Assembly: GCA_035363115.1 (NCBI GenBank)
Contig: DAOSEM010000001.1
Location: 372,001 to 436,000 of the forward strand
Length of the DNA stretch: 64,000 nucleotides
Direction: 5' to 3'
Source of the DNA: Syntrophales bacterium
GTDB lineage: Bacteria > Desulfobacterota > Syntrophia > Syntrophales > PHBD01
Part shown: piece by piece, positions 26,306 through 34,865 of the stretch
How positions within the stretch are numbered: the stretch's first letter is position 1
Layout: each line of letters starts with the position of its first letter
Translations under genes and position numbers: made by a program
The notes under the pieces: generated by a model
The model's input: only the letters and a program-made list of their open reading frames with translations
The model's database searches: none
Told to the model about the DNA's origin: nothing

Positions 26306-27325
26306 ATGATGGCCCAGCAGCCCCCTCCCCCGATCCATGTAGACACCGTCGCCATCGCCTGGCACAGCGGCGAGGATCCCCTTCCGGGAACCTGCGAAGC
26401 CGTCTCGGCGGCCCGGTTCCTGAGCGCCGCTCCGGTGGGGAGGACGGTCGTCGCGATGTGCGGCGCCAACCCGGAGGCGGCCGCCCGCAAGGTCGCCGCC
26501 GATACGGGACTGCCGGTGTTCGCCCTTCGGGGATCGTCGCTCGATCCCGCCGCCGGGGACGACGCCGTCCCGGCGCTGGCCTCGTTCCTCCGTGTTCTCG
26601 ATCCCGCCCTGATCATCCTGGTCCATGATTCCCACGGAGCCGATCTGGCTCCCGCCCTGGCTGTCCGCCTGGGCGCCGCCTGCATCACCGCCGTGGAGGA
26701 GTTTTCTTTCCGGGACGGCCGGCGAACGTTCCTCCGCCCGGTCTGCCGGGGGCGGATGCGGATGGAGATTCTGCCTGAGACGGCGTGTACCGTCCTGACC
26801 GTCCTGCCCGGCGCCGTCAGCCCCGGCTTTCCGGAGGATGATCGTGCCGGCGGCCGGAATACAAGGACGGTTTCCGTCCGGATCCGGGATGCAGAGCCCG
26901 GGCGCGGCAGGGTCGCGCTGCGGGGTGAAGTCTGCGGCGAGGAAGGCGGTGTTGAACTGGCGGAGGCGGACGTGATCGTTTCGGCGGGACGGGGAATCGG
27001 TCGGGAAGAGAACCTCGATCTGATCCGGCGCCTGGCGGGCCTGTTTCGGAACGCCGCCGTGGGCGCTTCCCGTCCCGTCTGCGACCAGGGCTGGCTCGGG
27101 TATCGGCACCAGGTCGGCCTTACGGGCCAGACCGTTGCACCGGACCTTTATGTGGCCTGCGGGATCTCCGGGACATCGCAACACCTGGCCGGGATGAAGG
27201 GCTCCCGCTGCATCGTCGCCGTCAACCGGGATCCTGCCGCCCCGATTTTCCGGGCGGCCCATTACGGAGTCGTCGAGGACCTGACGGTCTTTCTTCCCCG
27301 GCTGATCGAGGCGGTGAAGGGTTAA
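26306..27325 (+). CDS. Electron transfer flavoprotein alpha subunit-like protein, without an adjacent beta subunit
   Basis: A 339-residue EtfA-like protein. The N-terminal half is the divergent Rossmann-like domain. The C-terminal FAD-binding domain is clear from VIVSAGRGIGREENL onwards: SRPVCDQGWLGYRHQVGLTG, then TVAPDLYVACGISGTSQHLAGM and SRCIVAVNRDPAAPIF, which surround the flavin in ETFs. EtfA normally works as a heterodimer with EtfB, and none is encoded on either side here. No 4Fe-4S ferredoxin motif is present. It might pair with an EtfB elsewhere, or be a stand-alone flavoprotein serving the acyl-CoA dehydrogenases 2 kb downstream. Confidence 0.85.
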   Translation: MMAQQPPPPIHVDTVAIAWHSGEDPLPGTCEAVSAARFLSAAPVGRTVVAMCGANPEAAARKVAADTGLPVFALRGSSLDPAAGDDAVPALASFLRVLDPALIILVHDSHGADLAPALAVRLGAACITAVEEFSFRDGRRTFLRPVCRGRMRMEILPETACTVLTVLPGAVSPGFPEDDRAGGRNTRTVSVRIRDAEPGRGRVALRGEVCGEEGGVELAEADVIVSAGRGIGREENLDLIRRLAGLFRNAAVGASRPVCDQGWLGYRHQVGLTGQTVAPDLYVACGISGTSQHLAGMKGSRCIVAVNRDPAAPIFRAAHYGVVEDLTVFLPRLIEAVKG

Positions 27326-27341
27326 CCCGGCCCGCCGCGTC

Positions 27342-27827
27342 TTATTCCCACCCCAGCGGTTCGTAACCCCGGTCCTGCAGGCATTTGTCGACGAACTTTT
27401 TGTACAGCGGGGAGGGACGGGAGGCCCTGGCGATTCCGTGAACCAGGCCCGAAGCCGCGCCGACGGCGGCGCCCACGCCGATGCCCCGGCCGAGGCTGCC
27501 GGTGACGGCCCCGGCGGCCCCACCGACGACGGCCCCCGCCGCTCCGCCCGCCACGGTGCTCTTTGCCGTTTCCAGTTCGGGGTGGTCCTTTATGTACGTT
27601 TCCGCCAGGACCTCGCATTCATCGATGTCTTTTTGTGCCTGTACCTCCCCGACGGCCTGGAGGTGCGCATTCGGGTACAGGACCGGACCGTACCGGGCGG
27701 CGCACCCCGCCGTCATCCACAGGAAGACCGCGAGGACGGCGAGACAGAACAGGGGAAAACCCGCCGGCCCTCTCCTGCGGCTGCTTCCCTCAGGCGGGTC
27801 CCCGGTTTTCCGGATGATCCAGAGCAT
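27342..27827 (-). CDS. Glycine-zipper membrane-anchored protein, probable lipoprotein
   Basis: A 161-residue exported protein. A hydrophobic N-terminal segment (FPLFCLAVLAVFLWMTAGC) ends in TAGC, a plausible but imperfect lipobox. The middle has a run of Gly/Ala residues (AGGAAGAVVGGAAGAVTGS, GVGAAVGAASGLVHGI), the two-helix glycine zipper found in outer-membrane lipoproteins. A short Cys-containing tail ends at YEPLGWE. An AAGGAG site 7 bases upstream supports the ATG at 27827. It lies 11 bases after the beta-barrel gene in the same direction, so the two are likely co-expressed in the envelope. Its function is unknown. Confidence 0.72.
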   Translation of the reverse strand: MLWIIRKTGDPPEGSSRRRGPAGFPLFCLAVLAVFLWMTAGCAARYGPVLYPNAHLQAVGEVQAQKDIDECEVLAETYIKDHPELETAKSTVAGGAAGAVVGGAAGAVTGSLGRGIGVGAAVGAASGLVHGIARASRPSPLYKKFVDKCLQDRGYEPLGWE

Positions 27828-27838
27828 CGCAATACTCC

Positions 27839-28438
27839 TTAGAAGTGATACTTGAGGCCCACGCCGAGGGCGTTGGACGCCCCGTGGACGCCGTTGAAGA
27901 GCCCGTAGACCCCCGAACGGTGATGGATGCGCCAGACCATGCTCCACTGGGGCTGCTGCGGCAGGGAAAACGCCAGTTCGAAAAGCATGTAATCCAGGAA
28001 CTGGTGCGTCTTTTCATGCTGGATCTCTTCGATCCGCGGCGTCCGGGTGGCGTAGGAAAGGCCGTTGCCGATGGCAAAGCTCGTGTTGAGGTAGGAGTTC
28101 CATGGGAAGGTAAGCCACCGGGCGATGAGAAGCACGTTGAACTCCATGTTGTTCTGATCGCCGAAATGCTTGACCGCCTGTCCTTCCACTTCCCAGTCGA
28201 TGTGACGAGTCAGGGACCAGATCCGGCGGGATACGGCCGCGGCCAGGAAGTGATAGCCGCTGTCGAAGTCGGGGTTGAGGAATGTCCCCCCGAGATCGCT
28301 GTGGGTCTGAATCGCGCCGTATACGGTGACCGCCCAGTTCTTCTTTTCATCCCCCAGGGCGGGAGATGAAGCGGAAATCACCGTCGCAACCATGATCAGG
28401 GTGGCGATCAGAACCTTTTTCCTTACGTTTGCAGACAT
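27839..28438 (-). CDS. Outer-membrane beta-barrel protein, acyloxyacyl hydrolase / PagL-like
   Basis: A 199-residue protein with a signal peptide (SANVRKK then a hydrophobic core ending ALG). The mature part alternates polar and hydrophobic residues as in small beta-barrels, and its last residue is Phe (GLKYHF). The C-terminal segment WRIHHRSGVYGLFNGVHGAS resembles the acyloxyacyl hydrolase family, where a His-Ser pair deacylates lipid A. The exact catalytic motif is not certain. A lipid A 3-O-deacylase is my best guess; an uncharacterised barrel is the alternative. The start at 28438 lies 57 bases inside a longer open frame that lacks a signal sequence. Confidence 0.65.
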   Translation of the reverse strand: MSANVRKKVLIATLIMVATVISASSPALGDEKKNWAVTVYGAIQTHSDLGGTFLNPDFDSGYHFLAAAVSRRIWSLTRHIDWEVEGQAVKHFGDQNNMEFNVLLIARWLTFPWNSYLNTSFAIGNGLSYATRTPRIEEIQHEKTHQFLDYMLFELAFSLPQQPQWSMVWRIHHRSGVYGLFNGVHGASNALGVGLKYHF

Positions 28439-28495
28439 GGGACACGACCTCCTTGAAGTACCGGTTTGACCGGGTGCTGGAAGGGGGATTTCCAA

Positions 28496-28841
28496 GTCGG
28501 GTTCAGACAGTCAATCGGCCAACCGCCGGGCGATCGCCCGAGCGCGGGCTTGAATGCAGGAGGAGCGTGCCGCCTCCGGCGTTCGTTCCATCCTCGAATT
28601 CCGTCCCGCGCAGTTCCCGCCGGCGGCCGAAGAAAGAGTTCCATGCGACCGGCGGCTGCTTGTCTTGATGTTTGAAAGTTTAGCATTTTTACCATCCTTT
28701 GCCTACCGAATCGTGTCTATCGACAGCATCCACCCGAGCCGGCCCGCCTTCCCGGGCGAAAGAGACATCCGGGACGGAGCCTATCGTAAAATCAGAACCC
28801 GTATATTATTGATCAGTTAAGGGGGCATGACCATTTTTTTC
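28496..28841. other. Divergent intergenic region, no gene seen
   Basis: Separates the PagL-like gene from the acyl-CoA island. Short open frames on the plus strand here lack family features. The stretch near 28675-28720 is A+T-rich and may contain the minus-strand promoter. Confidence 0.5.
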
Positions 28842-28898
28842 TTGACAGAAAGAGGGGGGTTGGTTAGGCACTAATCATTTGATGGAACCATCGGATGG
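28842..28898 (+). promoter_or_regulatory. Promoter and TetR-type operator of the acyl-CoA operon
   Basis: TTGACA (28842-28847) is followed after 17 bases by a weak -10 (TAGGCA). A 24-base partly palindromic site (28875-28898) follows, with core GATGG-AA-CCATC. Almost the same arrangement (TTGACA, GGTTAGG, then TCATT-x-GATGGAAC-x-ATC) lies at the tetR promoter at 37529-37599. Further GATGG half-sites continue to about 28925. The operator would overlap the start of transcription, consistent with repression. Confidence 0.6.
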
Positions 28899-29123
28899 AA
28901 CAACGCGATGGAATAAATCGATGAAATTCGTTCGGGGATCCGCCTTCCGGGACCCGGTTCCGGCCCGGCCGGCCGGTGCTTTCCACCGGATACCGGGGCG
29001 ACCAGGACGATTTGCGAACCCCGCAAGGACGGCGCCGCGCCGGGATGCCTTCATCGTTTCAACGGGAAGGCTCCGTGCCTGAGCGCCGGTGACTGGAAAC
29101 GATCATTCAACAGGAGACAGAAG

Positions 29124-30266
29124 ATGGACATTCTCAACTACACGGAAGAGCACGGGATCTTCCGCGACATGGCACGAAGGTTCGTTGCGAACGAATTGGC
29201 ACCTCACGCCGAAGAATGGGAAGAAGCCGGCATCGTTCCCCGGAGCATCTGGCTGAAGATGGGACAGCAGGGATTCCTGGGGACTTCCGTTCCCATGGAA
29301 TATGGCGGGCCGGGAGCGGATTTCCTCTACTCGGTGATCGTGATCGAAGAGCTGGCGCGGGCGAACCTGGCAAGCTTCTCCACGTGGCTCCACAGCGACA
29401 TCGTTGTCCCGTACATCGTCTCGTTCGCGACGGAAGAGCAGAAGCAGAAGTACCTTCCCGGCTGCGTGAGCGGCGACATCATCACCTCGGTGGCCATGAC
29501 GGAGCCCAACGCGGGGAGCGACCTGGCGGCCATGAAGACGACGGCCGTGGAGGACGGCGACTTTGTCGTCATCAACGGCCAGAAGACCTTCATCTCGAAC
29601 GGGATCAACTGCGACCTGTGCGTCCTGGCCGCCAAGGACCCGTCCGAGAAGAACCCCCACGCGTCGGTGGACCTGTATCTCGTGGAGGCGGATACGCCGG
29701 GCTTCGAGAAGGGAAGAAGGATCATGAAGGCGGGCTGCCACAGCCAGGACACGGCAGAGCTCTATTTCACGGATTGCCGGATTCCCAAGAGCAACCGGCT
29801 GGGCGAAAAGGGCACGGGATTTTTAAAGCTGATGCAGAAACTCCAGCAGGAGCGACTGGTCTGCGCCGTCGTGGCCATCGCCGGGGCGGAATACATGCTG
29901 GACATCACCATTCCCTACTGCCGGGAGCGGACGGTGTTCGGAAAGCCGATCTCCAAGTTCCAGCACAATCAGTTCGAAATCGTGGAGATGGCGACGGAAA
30001 TCAAGCTGGGCAGGACCTTTATCGACAAGCTGGTAGCCGACCACATGGAGGGTCAAAACATCGTCATCGAGACGTCCATGGCCAAGTACTGGATGACGGA
30101 CATGGCCTTCAAGGTGGCCGACCGGTGTATGCAGCTTCACGGCGGCTACGGGTACTGCGACGAATATCCCATCTCGCGGGCCTGGCGGGACTGCCGGGCG
30201 GCCCGAATCTTTGCCGGCACCAACGAGATCATGAAGGTCATCATCGCCCGTTTCATGGGGCTGTAG
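29124..30266 (+). CDS. Acyl-CoA dehydrogenase, LCAD/isovaleryl type (copy 1)
   Basis: A 380-residue flavin acyl-CoA dehydrogenase that forms a 2-enoyl-CoA. Visible family signatures are AMTEPNAGSDLAA with FISNG (FAD/substrate binding) and QLHGGYGY near the C-terminus. The segment RIFAGTNEIMK has Ala where medium- and short-chain enzymes have the catalytic Glu. A Glu243 in LQQERL aligns with the catalytic base of LCAD and isovaleryl-CoA dehydrogenase, so the enzyme should be active. It is 380 residues long like copy 2 at 38577, with no gaps between them and high identity throughout. It is first in its operon, behind a TetR-type operator. Confidence 0.93.
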   Translation: MDILNYTEEHGIFRDMARRFVANELAPHAEEWEEAGIVPRSIWLKMGQQGFLGTSVPMEYGGPGADFLYSVIVIEELARANLASFSTWLHSDIVVPYIVSFATEEQKQKYLPGCVSGDIITSVAMTEPNAGSDLAAMKTTAVEDGDFVVINGQKTFISNGINCDLCVLAAKDPSEKNPHASVDLYLVEADTPGFEKGRRIMKAGCHSQDTAELYFTDCRIPKSNRLGEKGTGFLKLMQKLQQERLVCAVVAIAGAEYMLDITIPYCRERTVFGKPISKFQHNQFEIVEMATEIKLGRTFIDKLVADHMEGQNIVIETSMAKYWMTDMAFKVADRCMQLHGGYGYCDEYPISRAWRDCRAARIFAGTNEIMKVIIARFMGL

Positions 30267-30283
30267 GAAAAACGATGGACCGA

Positions 30284-30305
30284 GGCCGCCGGCTTGCCGG
30301 CGGCC
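30284..30305. repeat. Perfect G+C hairpin after the acyl-CoA dehydrogenase
   Basis: GGCCGCCGGC-TT-GCCGGCGGCC forms a 10-bp stem with a 2-nt turn between the dehydrogenase and the enoyl-CoA hydratase-like gene. There is no T-tract, so it is more likely an RNA-processing or stability element than a full terminator. Confidence 0.6.
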
Positions 30306-30346
30306 CTTGAAAAATCCGGGATTGCCTGACCGGAAAAGGAGGAACG

Positions 30347-31153
30347 ATGGCTGAGAAGGCTCCCTTCAGGGTGGAAAAGGAAGGGCATGTGGCGCGGCTG
30401 ATTCTCGATCGGCCGGATAAGCGCAACTGCATGACGTTCGATTTCTTCAGGGGACTCATCGAGCACTTCGGGCGGTTCAACGACGATCCGGAAGTCCGGG
30501 TCGTCATTGTCCAGGCCGAGGGCAAGACGTTCTGCGCGGGCCTGGACCTGGTCGAAGGGGCCGCGATCCTCGGGGACGGATCGGCGAAGGAGCGGGAGAA
30601 AACGAGATGGAAGATCCGGTGGCTCCAGGACTGCATCAGCGCCGTGGAGCGATGCCGGAAGCCCGTCATTGCCGCCGTGCACGGCCACTGCGTCGGCGGC
30701 GGCATCGACCTGACGAGTGCCTCCGACATCCGCCTGGCCTCCAGGGATGCCATTTTCTCGATCCGGGAGACGCGCATCGGCATCGTGGCCGACGTGGGCA
30801 CCCTGCAGCGGTTTCCCACGATCGTGGGCCAGGGGCTGTTTCGGGAGCTGGCCCTGACGGGAAGGGACTTCACCGCCGAGGAGGCCTTGCGGATCGGTTA
30901 CATCAACCGGCTCTACGATGACCGCGACGCCCTGCTCAAGGGTGCCTGGGCACTGGCGGAGGAGATCGCGGCCAATCCGCCCATGACGGTGCAGGGCGTC
31001 AAGGAGTCCATCCTGTTCAACCGGGACAACGGTGTTTTCCCGGGGCTCGATTACATCGCGCAGATGAACTCCGCGATCCTGCCAAGCAAGGATCTGATGG
31101 AGGCCGTGGCGGCGTTCATGGAAAAGCGCAAGCCCAATTTTGTAGGGGATTAG
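30347..31153 (+). CDS. ECH1-like 3,5-2,4-dienoyl-CoA isomerase (crotonase superfamily)
   Basis: A 268-residue crotonase. The oxyanion hole is in FCAGLDL and HCVGGGIDL. The residues that define dienoyl-CoA isomerase are all present: Asp121 (GGGID), Glu141 (SIRETRIG) and Asp149 (VADVGTLQR), matching Asp176, Glu196 and Asp204 of mammalian ECH1 in order and spacing. The DYIAQMNSA segment near the C-terminus is also ECH1-like. The reaction would shift 3,5-dienoyl-CoA to 2,4-dienoyl-CoA, needed for odd-position double bonds; simple hydratase activity remains possible. It sits in the acyl-CoA operon 80 bases after the dehydrogenase. Confidence 0.85.
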   Translation: MAEKAPFRVEKEGHVARLILDRPDKRNCMTFDFFRGLIEHFGRFNDDPEVRVVIVQAEGKTFCAGLDLVEGAAILGDGSAKEREKTRWKIRWLQDCISAVERCRKPVIAAVHGHCVGGGIDLTSASDIRLASRDAIFSIRETRIGIVADVGTLQRFPTIVGQGLFRELALTGRDFTAEEALRIGYINRLYDDRDALLKGAWALAEEIAANPPMTVQGVKESILFNRDNGVFPGLDYIAQMNSAILPSKDLMEAVAAFMEKRKPNFVGD

Positions 31154-31193
31154 CAATTGACGAAACGGAACTCTTTGCGGATGGCATGAACAC

Positions 31194-31211
31194 CCCGGGC
31201 ACCGGCCCGGG
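31194..31211 (+). terminator. Short G+C hairpin before an acyl-CoA ligase gene
   Basis: CCCGGGC-ACCG-GCCCGGG forms a 7-bp stem 40 bases after the isomerase stop, with no T-run. The following bases to 31288 are A+T-rich, with two ACGGTTTG direct repeats around 31243-31273, and could contain a separate promoter for the ligase. Confidence 0.4.
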
Positions 31212-31288
31212 CAGCCGCTGAGTGTTGAACTTCATTACGGATAACGGTTTGAAAAGAATTTTTCATACGGTTTGTAAAGGAGGAATAC

Positions 31289-32830
31289 ATGTCAGGAAAA
31301 GCAACGGGATCTTTTAACATCGGCAATTATCCGAAAGTCGCAGCTGCACGCTACGGTGACCGGGAGGCGATCTCCTGCATGACGACAGGCCGGCGTTTTA
31401 CGTTCCGGCAGGTCAACCGGCGGATCAACGGCCTGGCGAACGGGCTCCTCGGACTGGGCATCAAGAAGGGAGACAACACCGCTTTTCTTTCCTACAACCG
31501 CCACGAAATCGTCGAAACCTATCTTGCCCTGGGCAAGATCGGCAGCATCGGGCTGCCGCTCAACTACCGCCTGTCGCCCCAGGAGATGGCGGAACTCATG
31601 AACTTCTGCGGCACGGAGAACCTGATCTTCGATGCGTCCTTCACGGCGCTCGTCGAGGGATTGCGTCCGCAGCTCCCGTCGATCAAGCGTTTCATCTGCT
31701 TCGGCAGCGAGATTCCGGCTTATGCCGTGTCTTATGAAGACCTGGTCAGCCAGTCCTCGCCGGAGGAGCCGGACGTGGAGATCAGCGAGGAGGATCCCCA
31801 GTACCTAAACCTGACTTCGGGGACCACCGGGCTCCCGAAGGCCTACATGCTCTCGCAGTACAACAACGCCGGCGCAGGCCCGACGATGATCTACATGCAC
31901 GACGTGACGCCGAACGACGTGGTCATGACCGTGTTTCCGATTTACGGGCGTGTCGGCTTCGCCTGGTCGGCCTGCGCGCTGTTTGCAGGGGCCCGCAACG
32001 TCATTCACCAGTTCGACCTGACGAAGATCCTGGGGGTCATTGAGCAGGAGAAGGTGACCATCTCCAACTGGGTGCCCACCATGGCGAGCTTTGTTCTCGC
32101 CCTTCCGGACGTCGAAAAGTACGACCTTTCCTCGCTGCGCGCCCTCGTCTTCTGCTCCTCGCCGTTTTCCGTGGCGCTTCAGGAGCAGGTCAGGAAGCGC
32201 CTGTGCACCAACCTGTACGAGTTCTACGGGCTCCAGGAGACCGGCCTCCTGGTCAACATCGGGCCGAAGGACAAGCTGCGCAAGCCCGAGTCCGTGGGGA
32301 CGCTCTATTTCGGGGCGGACGTGCGGATTGTGGACTTCCAGGGCAAAGATGTTCCCACGGGTGAGGTGGGCGAGATCATCGGCCGGGGGGTGGCCGTCAC
32401 GGCAGGCTATTACAAAAACGAGGAAAAAACGCGGGATATGTTCAGGGACGGCTGGTTCTACACCGGCGACCTGGGACGCTTCGACGAGGACGGGTTTCTC
32501 TACCTGGCCGGCAGGAAGAAGGACATGATCATCACGGGCGGCCAGAATGTCTATGCGATCGAGGTGGAGGAGATGCTCATGGGGCACCCGGCGGTCCTGC
32601 AGTGTGCCGTCATCGGCCTGCCCGACGACACCTGGGGCGAGATGGTCACAGCCGTCATCATCCCTTTCCCCGGCCGGAACGTGACGGAGGAAGAGCTCAT
32701 TGCCTTCGGCCGTGAGCGGATCGCCCATTTCAAAGCCCCGAAAAAAATCATTTTCGTGGACAACCTGCCCATGACCCCGACCGGGAAGGTCCAGAAGTTT
32801 CTCCTTGTGGAGAAGTTTGCCTCCGCGTGA
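31289..32830 (+). CDS. AMP-forming acyl-CoA synthetase (ligase 1)
   Basis: A 513-residue ANL-superfamily ligase, which adenylates a carboxylic acid and transfers it to CoA. The P-loop-like motif is LTSGTTGLPKA. FYGLQETGLL is the acyl-binding A5 region. YTGDLGRFDEDGFLYLAGR and KDMIITGGQNVYAIEVEE are motifs A7-A8, and PTGKVQKFLL has the catalytic Lys500. The substrate is unknown. It is the least like the others in the cluster and slightly short. An AAAGGAGG site precedes the start. Confidence 0.9.
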   Translation: MSGKATGSFNIGNYPKVAAARYGDREAISCMTTGRRFTFRQVNRRINGLANGLLGLGIKKGDNTAFLSYNRHEIVETYLALGKIGSIGLPLNYRLSPQEMAELMNFCGTENLIFDASFTALVEGLRPQLPSIKRFICFGSEIPAYAVSYEDLVSQSSPEEPDVEISEEDPQYLNLTSGTTGLPKAYMLSQYNNAGAGPTMIYMHDVTPNDVVMTVFPIYGRVGFAWSACALFAGARNVIHQFDLTKILGVIEQEKVTISNWVPTMASFVLALPDVEKYDLSSLRALVFCSSPFSVALQEQVRKRLCTNLYEFYGLQETGLLVNIGPKDKLRKPESVGTLYFGADVRIVDFQGKDVPTGEVGEIIGRGVAVTAGYYKNEEKTRDMFRDGWFYTGDLGRFDEDGFLYLAGRKKDMIITGGQNVYAIEVEEMLMGHPAVLQCAVIGLPDDTWGEMVTAVIIPFPGRNVTEEELIAFGRERIAHFKAPKKIIFVDNLPMTPTGKVQKFLLVEKFASA

Positions 32831-32842
32831 GCGGGGGCGGTT

Positions 32843-32867
32843 TCAGAATATTTTCTGATTATTTTTC
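32843..32867 (+). terminator. Weak A+T-rich terminator-like hairpin
   Basis: TCAGAA-TATT-TTCTGA (32843-32858) followed by TTATTTTTC. The stem is only 6 bp, but the T-rich tail suggests partial termination between ligases 1 and 2. Confidence 0.4.
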
Positions 32868-32982
32868 AGGACGGATCGCGTGGGCACCCGCCGGCGTGAG
32901 CGTCCCACCAGCACTCCTGCGGAATCGGGACGTCAAAGACTCCCGCTGATCCGGTGCGGCGCGGTCCGTGAAGGAGAGTGAC

Positions 32983-34650
32983 ATGAGTGATGTGTACGCG
33001 GCAAAACCCTGGCTGAATCATTATGATCAGTCCATTCCGAAGAAACTCGAATATCCTGACATATCCTACGCCGAAGCGCTGCAGAAGGCCTTTCAGGAGG
33101 TTCCTTCCCGGGTTGCCCTCATTTACGTGGGGACGGAGATAACGTACCGTGAGCTGGATGAGCAGTCCAACCGGTTTGCCCGGTTTCTGATTGAAACGGG
33201 GTGCCGGCCCGGCGACGTGGTCGGTTTCCACATGCCCAACATCCCCGCCAGCTATATCGGATCCGCCGGAACCCAGAAGGCGGGCTGCATCTTCACGGGG
33301 GTGAGCCCTCTGCTCACCGCCGAGGAACTTGCCTACCAGCTGAACGATTCCGGAGCGAAGGTCCTGATTACGGCGGATCTGCTGTTTCCCGTCGTGAAAC
33401 AGGCGATCGGCGAAACGGGCGTGAAGGTCGTCGTGGTGGCCTCCATCTTCGACTATATGCCCCAGGATGTGCCCGCTTCGCCTCCGGACCCGATCCCCGG
33501 GGTCGAGACGCTCGGCTTCAAGGATGCCATCGCGTCGATGCCCGCCGACCCGGTCGGTGTGAAGGTCGATCCGGGCGCCGCCTGCCTCATGATGTACACG
33601 GGCGGGACGACGGGACCTCCGAAAGGGGCGCTCCTCACGAACCGCAACATCGTCGGTCACATGACACAGCTGAACGCGTGGCTTGGCTACCCGATGGGAA
33701 AACACGTCGCCATGTCCGCCTTTCCCATGTTCCACCAGGCGGGGAATTTCATGGTCATGTGGAACATGGCGATGGGATCCACAAACATCGTCATTCCCAA
33801 TCCGCGGGATCTCCAGTTCTTCGTGAAGGCCATGGAGACCCACCGCCCGACGATGACCGTCAACGTGCCCACCATCTACCTGGAATTGTTGAAGCTGCCC
33901 GAGTTCCGCGCCCTCGATTTCTCCGGGGTTCAGTTCTTCGTCAGCGGCGCCGCGTCGTTCCCGGCCGAGAATATCCGGCAGTTCGAGGAGGTGGTCGGGA
34001 AGGGAAAGGTGATTGAGGTCTGCGGCATGACGGAGACCAGTCCGGTCATTGTCGCCCTTCCGCTGCACGGGGTCAAGAAGGTCGGGTCCGTCGGCATGCC
34101 CGTGTGCGACACGGAGGTGAAGCTGGTGGATCCCGAGAGCGGTAAGACGGTTCCCCTTGGAGAACCCGGGGAAATGGTGGCCCGGGGTCCCCAGGTTTTC
34201 TCCCTCGGATATCACAACAAGCTCGAGGACACGGCCCACACCCTCCGGGACGGTTGGATCTACACGGGGGACGTGGCGGTCATGGACGAGGACGGATATT
34301 TCTACATCGTGGACCGGCTGAAGGATATGGTGAGCGTATCCGGCTTCAAGGTGTTCACCCAGGTTGTGGATGATGCCCTGCATGCGCATCCCAGCATTGA
34401 TCTTGCCGCGACGATCGGCCTTCCGGACCCGAAGCGGCCGGGCTCGGAGCTCGTGGCCTGCGCCGTGGTCCTGAAGGCGGGATCTGCCGGCGACGACGAG
34501 ATGCGGCAGGATATCATCGAATATATGAAGAAAACGGTGGCCCCTTACAAGGTGCCGAAGGTCGTCCGGTTCATGGACGCCCTGCCCATGAGCTCCGTAG
34601 GCAAGGTGCTCAAGCGGGAACTCCGGAGAATCATGCAGGAAGCCCCGTAA
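32983..34650 (+). CDS. AMP-forming acyl-CoA synthetase (ligase 2)
   Basis: A 555-residue ANL ligase with MYTGGTTGPPKGALLT, CGMTETSPV, YTGDVAVMDEDGYFYIVDR, KDMVSVSGFKVF and catalytic Lys541 in SVGKVLKREL. Motif positions suggest a long- or medium-chain fatty acid or aromatic acid ligase; the substrate pocket cannot be read by eye. I chose the ATG at 32983 because AAGGAGAG lies just upstream, rather than the GTG at 32968. It is a paralog of ligases 3 and 4. Confidence 0.92.
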   Translation: MSDVYAAKPWLNHYDQSIPKKLEYPDISYAEALQKAFQEVPSRVALIYVGTEITYRELDEQSNRFARFLIETGCRPGDVVGFHMPNIPASYIGSAGTQKAGCIFTGVSPLLTAEELAYQLNDSGAKVLITADLLFPVVKQAIGETGVKVVVVASIFDYMPQDVPASPPDPIPGVETLGFKDAIASMPADPVGVKVDPGAACLMMYTGGTTGPPKGALLTNRNIVGHMTQLNAWLGYPMGKHVAMSAFPMFHQAGNFMVMWNMAMGSTNIVIPNPRDLQFFVKAMETHRPTMTVNVPTIYLELLKLPEFRALDFSGVQFFVSGAASFPAENIRQFEEVVGKGKVIEVCGMTETSPVIVALPLHGVKKVGSVGMPVCDTEVKLVDPESGKTVPLGEPGEMVARGPQVFSLGYHNKLEDTAHTLRDGWIYTGDVAVMDEDGYFYIVDRLKDMVSVSGFKVFTQVVDDALHAHPSIDLAATIGLPDPKRPGSELVACAVVLKAGSAGDDEMRQDIIEYMKKTVAPYKVPKVVRFMDALPMSSVGKVLKRELRRIMQEAP

Positions 34651-34737
34651 GGGGGTCTTTCTCAACAGCGGTGAGAAGCAATCGGGGGTCTTGCGCCCAG
34701 GTGAGTGCGGATTTTCCCTGCCTGACGAAGGTTGAAA

Positions 34738-34776
34738 CGCTCCCGCCGCCTCCATGAAGGGAGGCGGCGGCGAGCG
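34738..34776 (+). repeat. Long G+C hairpin between ligases 2 and 3
   Basis: A ~15-bp stem, CGCTCCCGCCGCCTCC against GGAGGCGGCGG-CGAGCG with one extra base, closes a 6-nt loop. No T-tract follows. The 215-base gap between the ligase genes otherwise shows nothing clear; a ribosome site (GCAGGAGG) precedes 34866. Confidence 0.5.
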
Positions 34777-34865
34777 GCCGGGACGTTTCCCGGTCGGGAC
34801 ACAGCGCGGGGAGTGAAGACCGTTTTGCCGGCCGGCCCTGAAATACTTGCAGGAGGATTGGGTCA

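Noticed and set aside
28554..29082. Short plus-strand frames upstream of the first acyl-CoA dehydrogenase
   Set aside because: They lie across the promoter and operator and have no family features.
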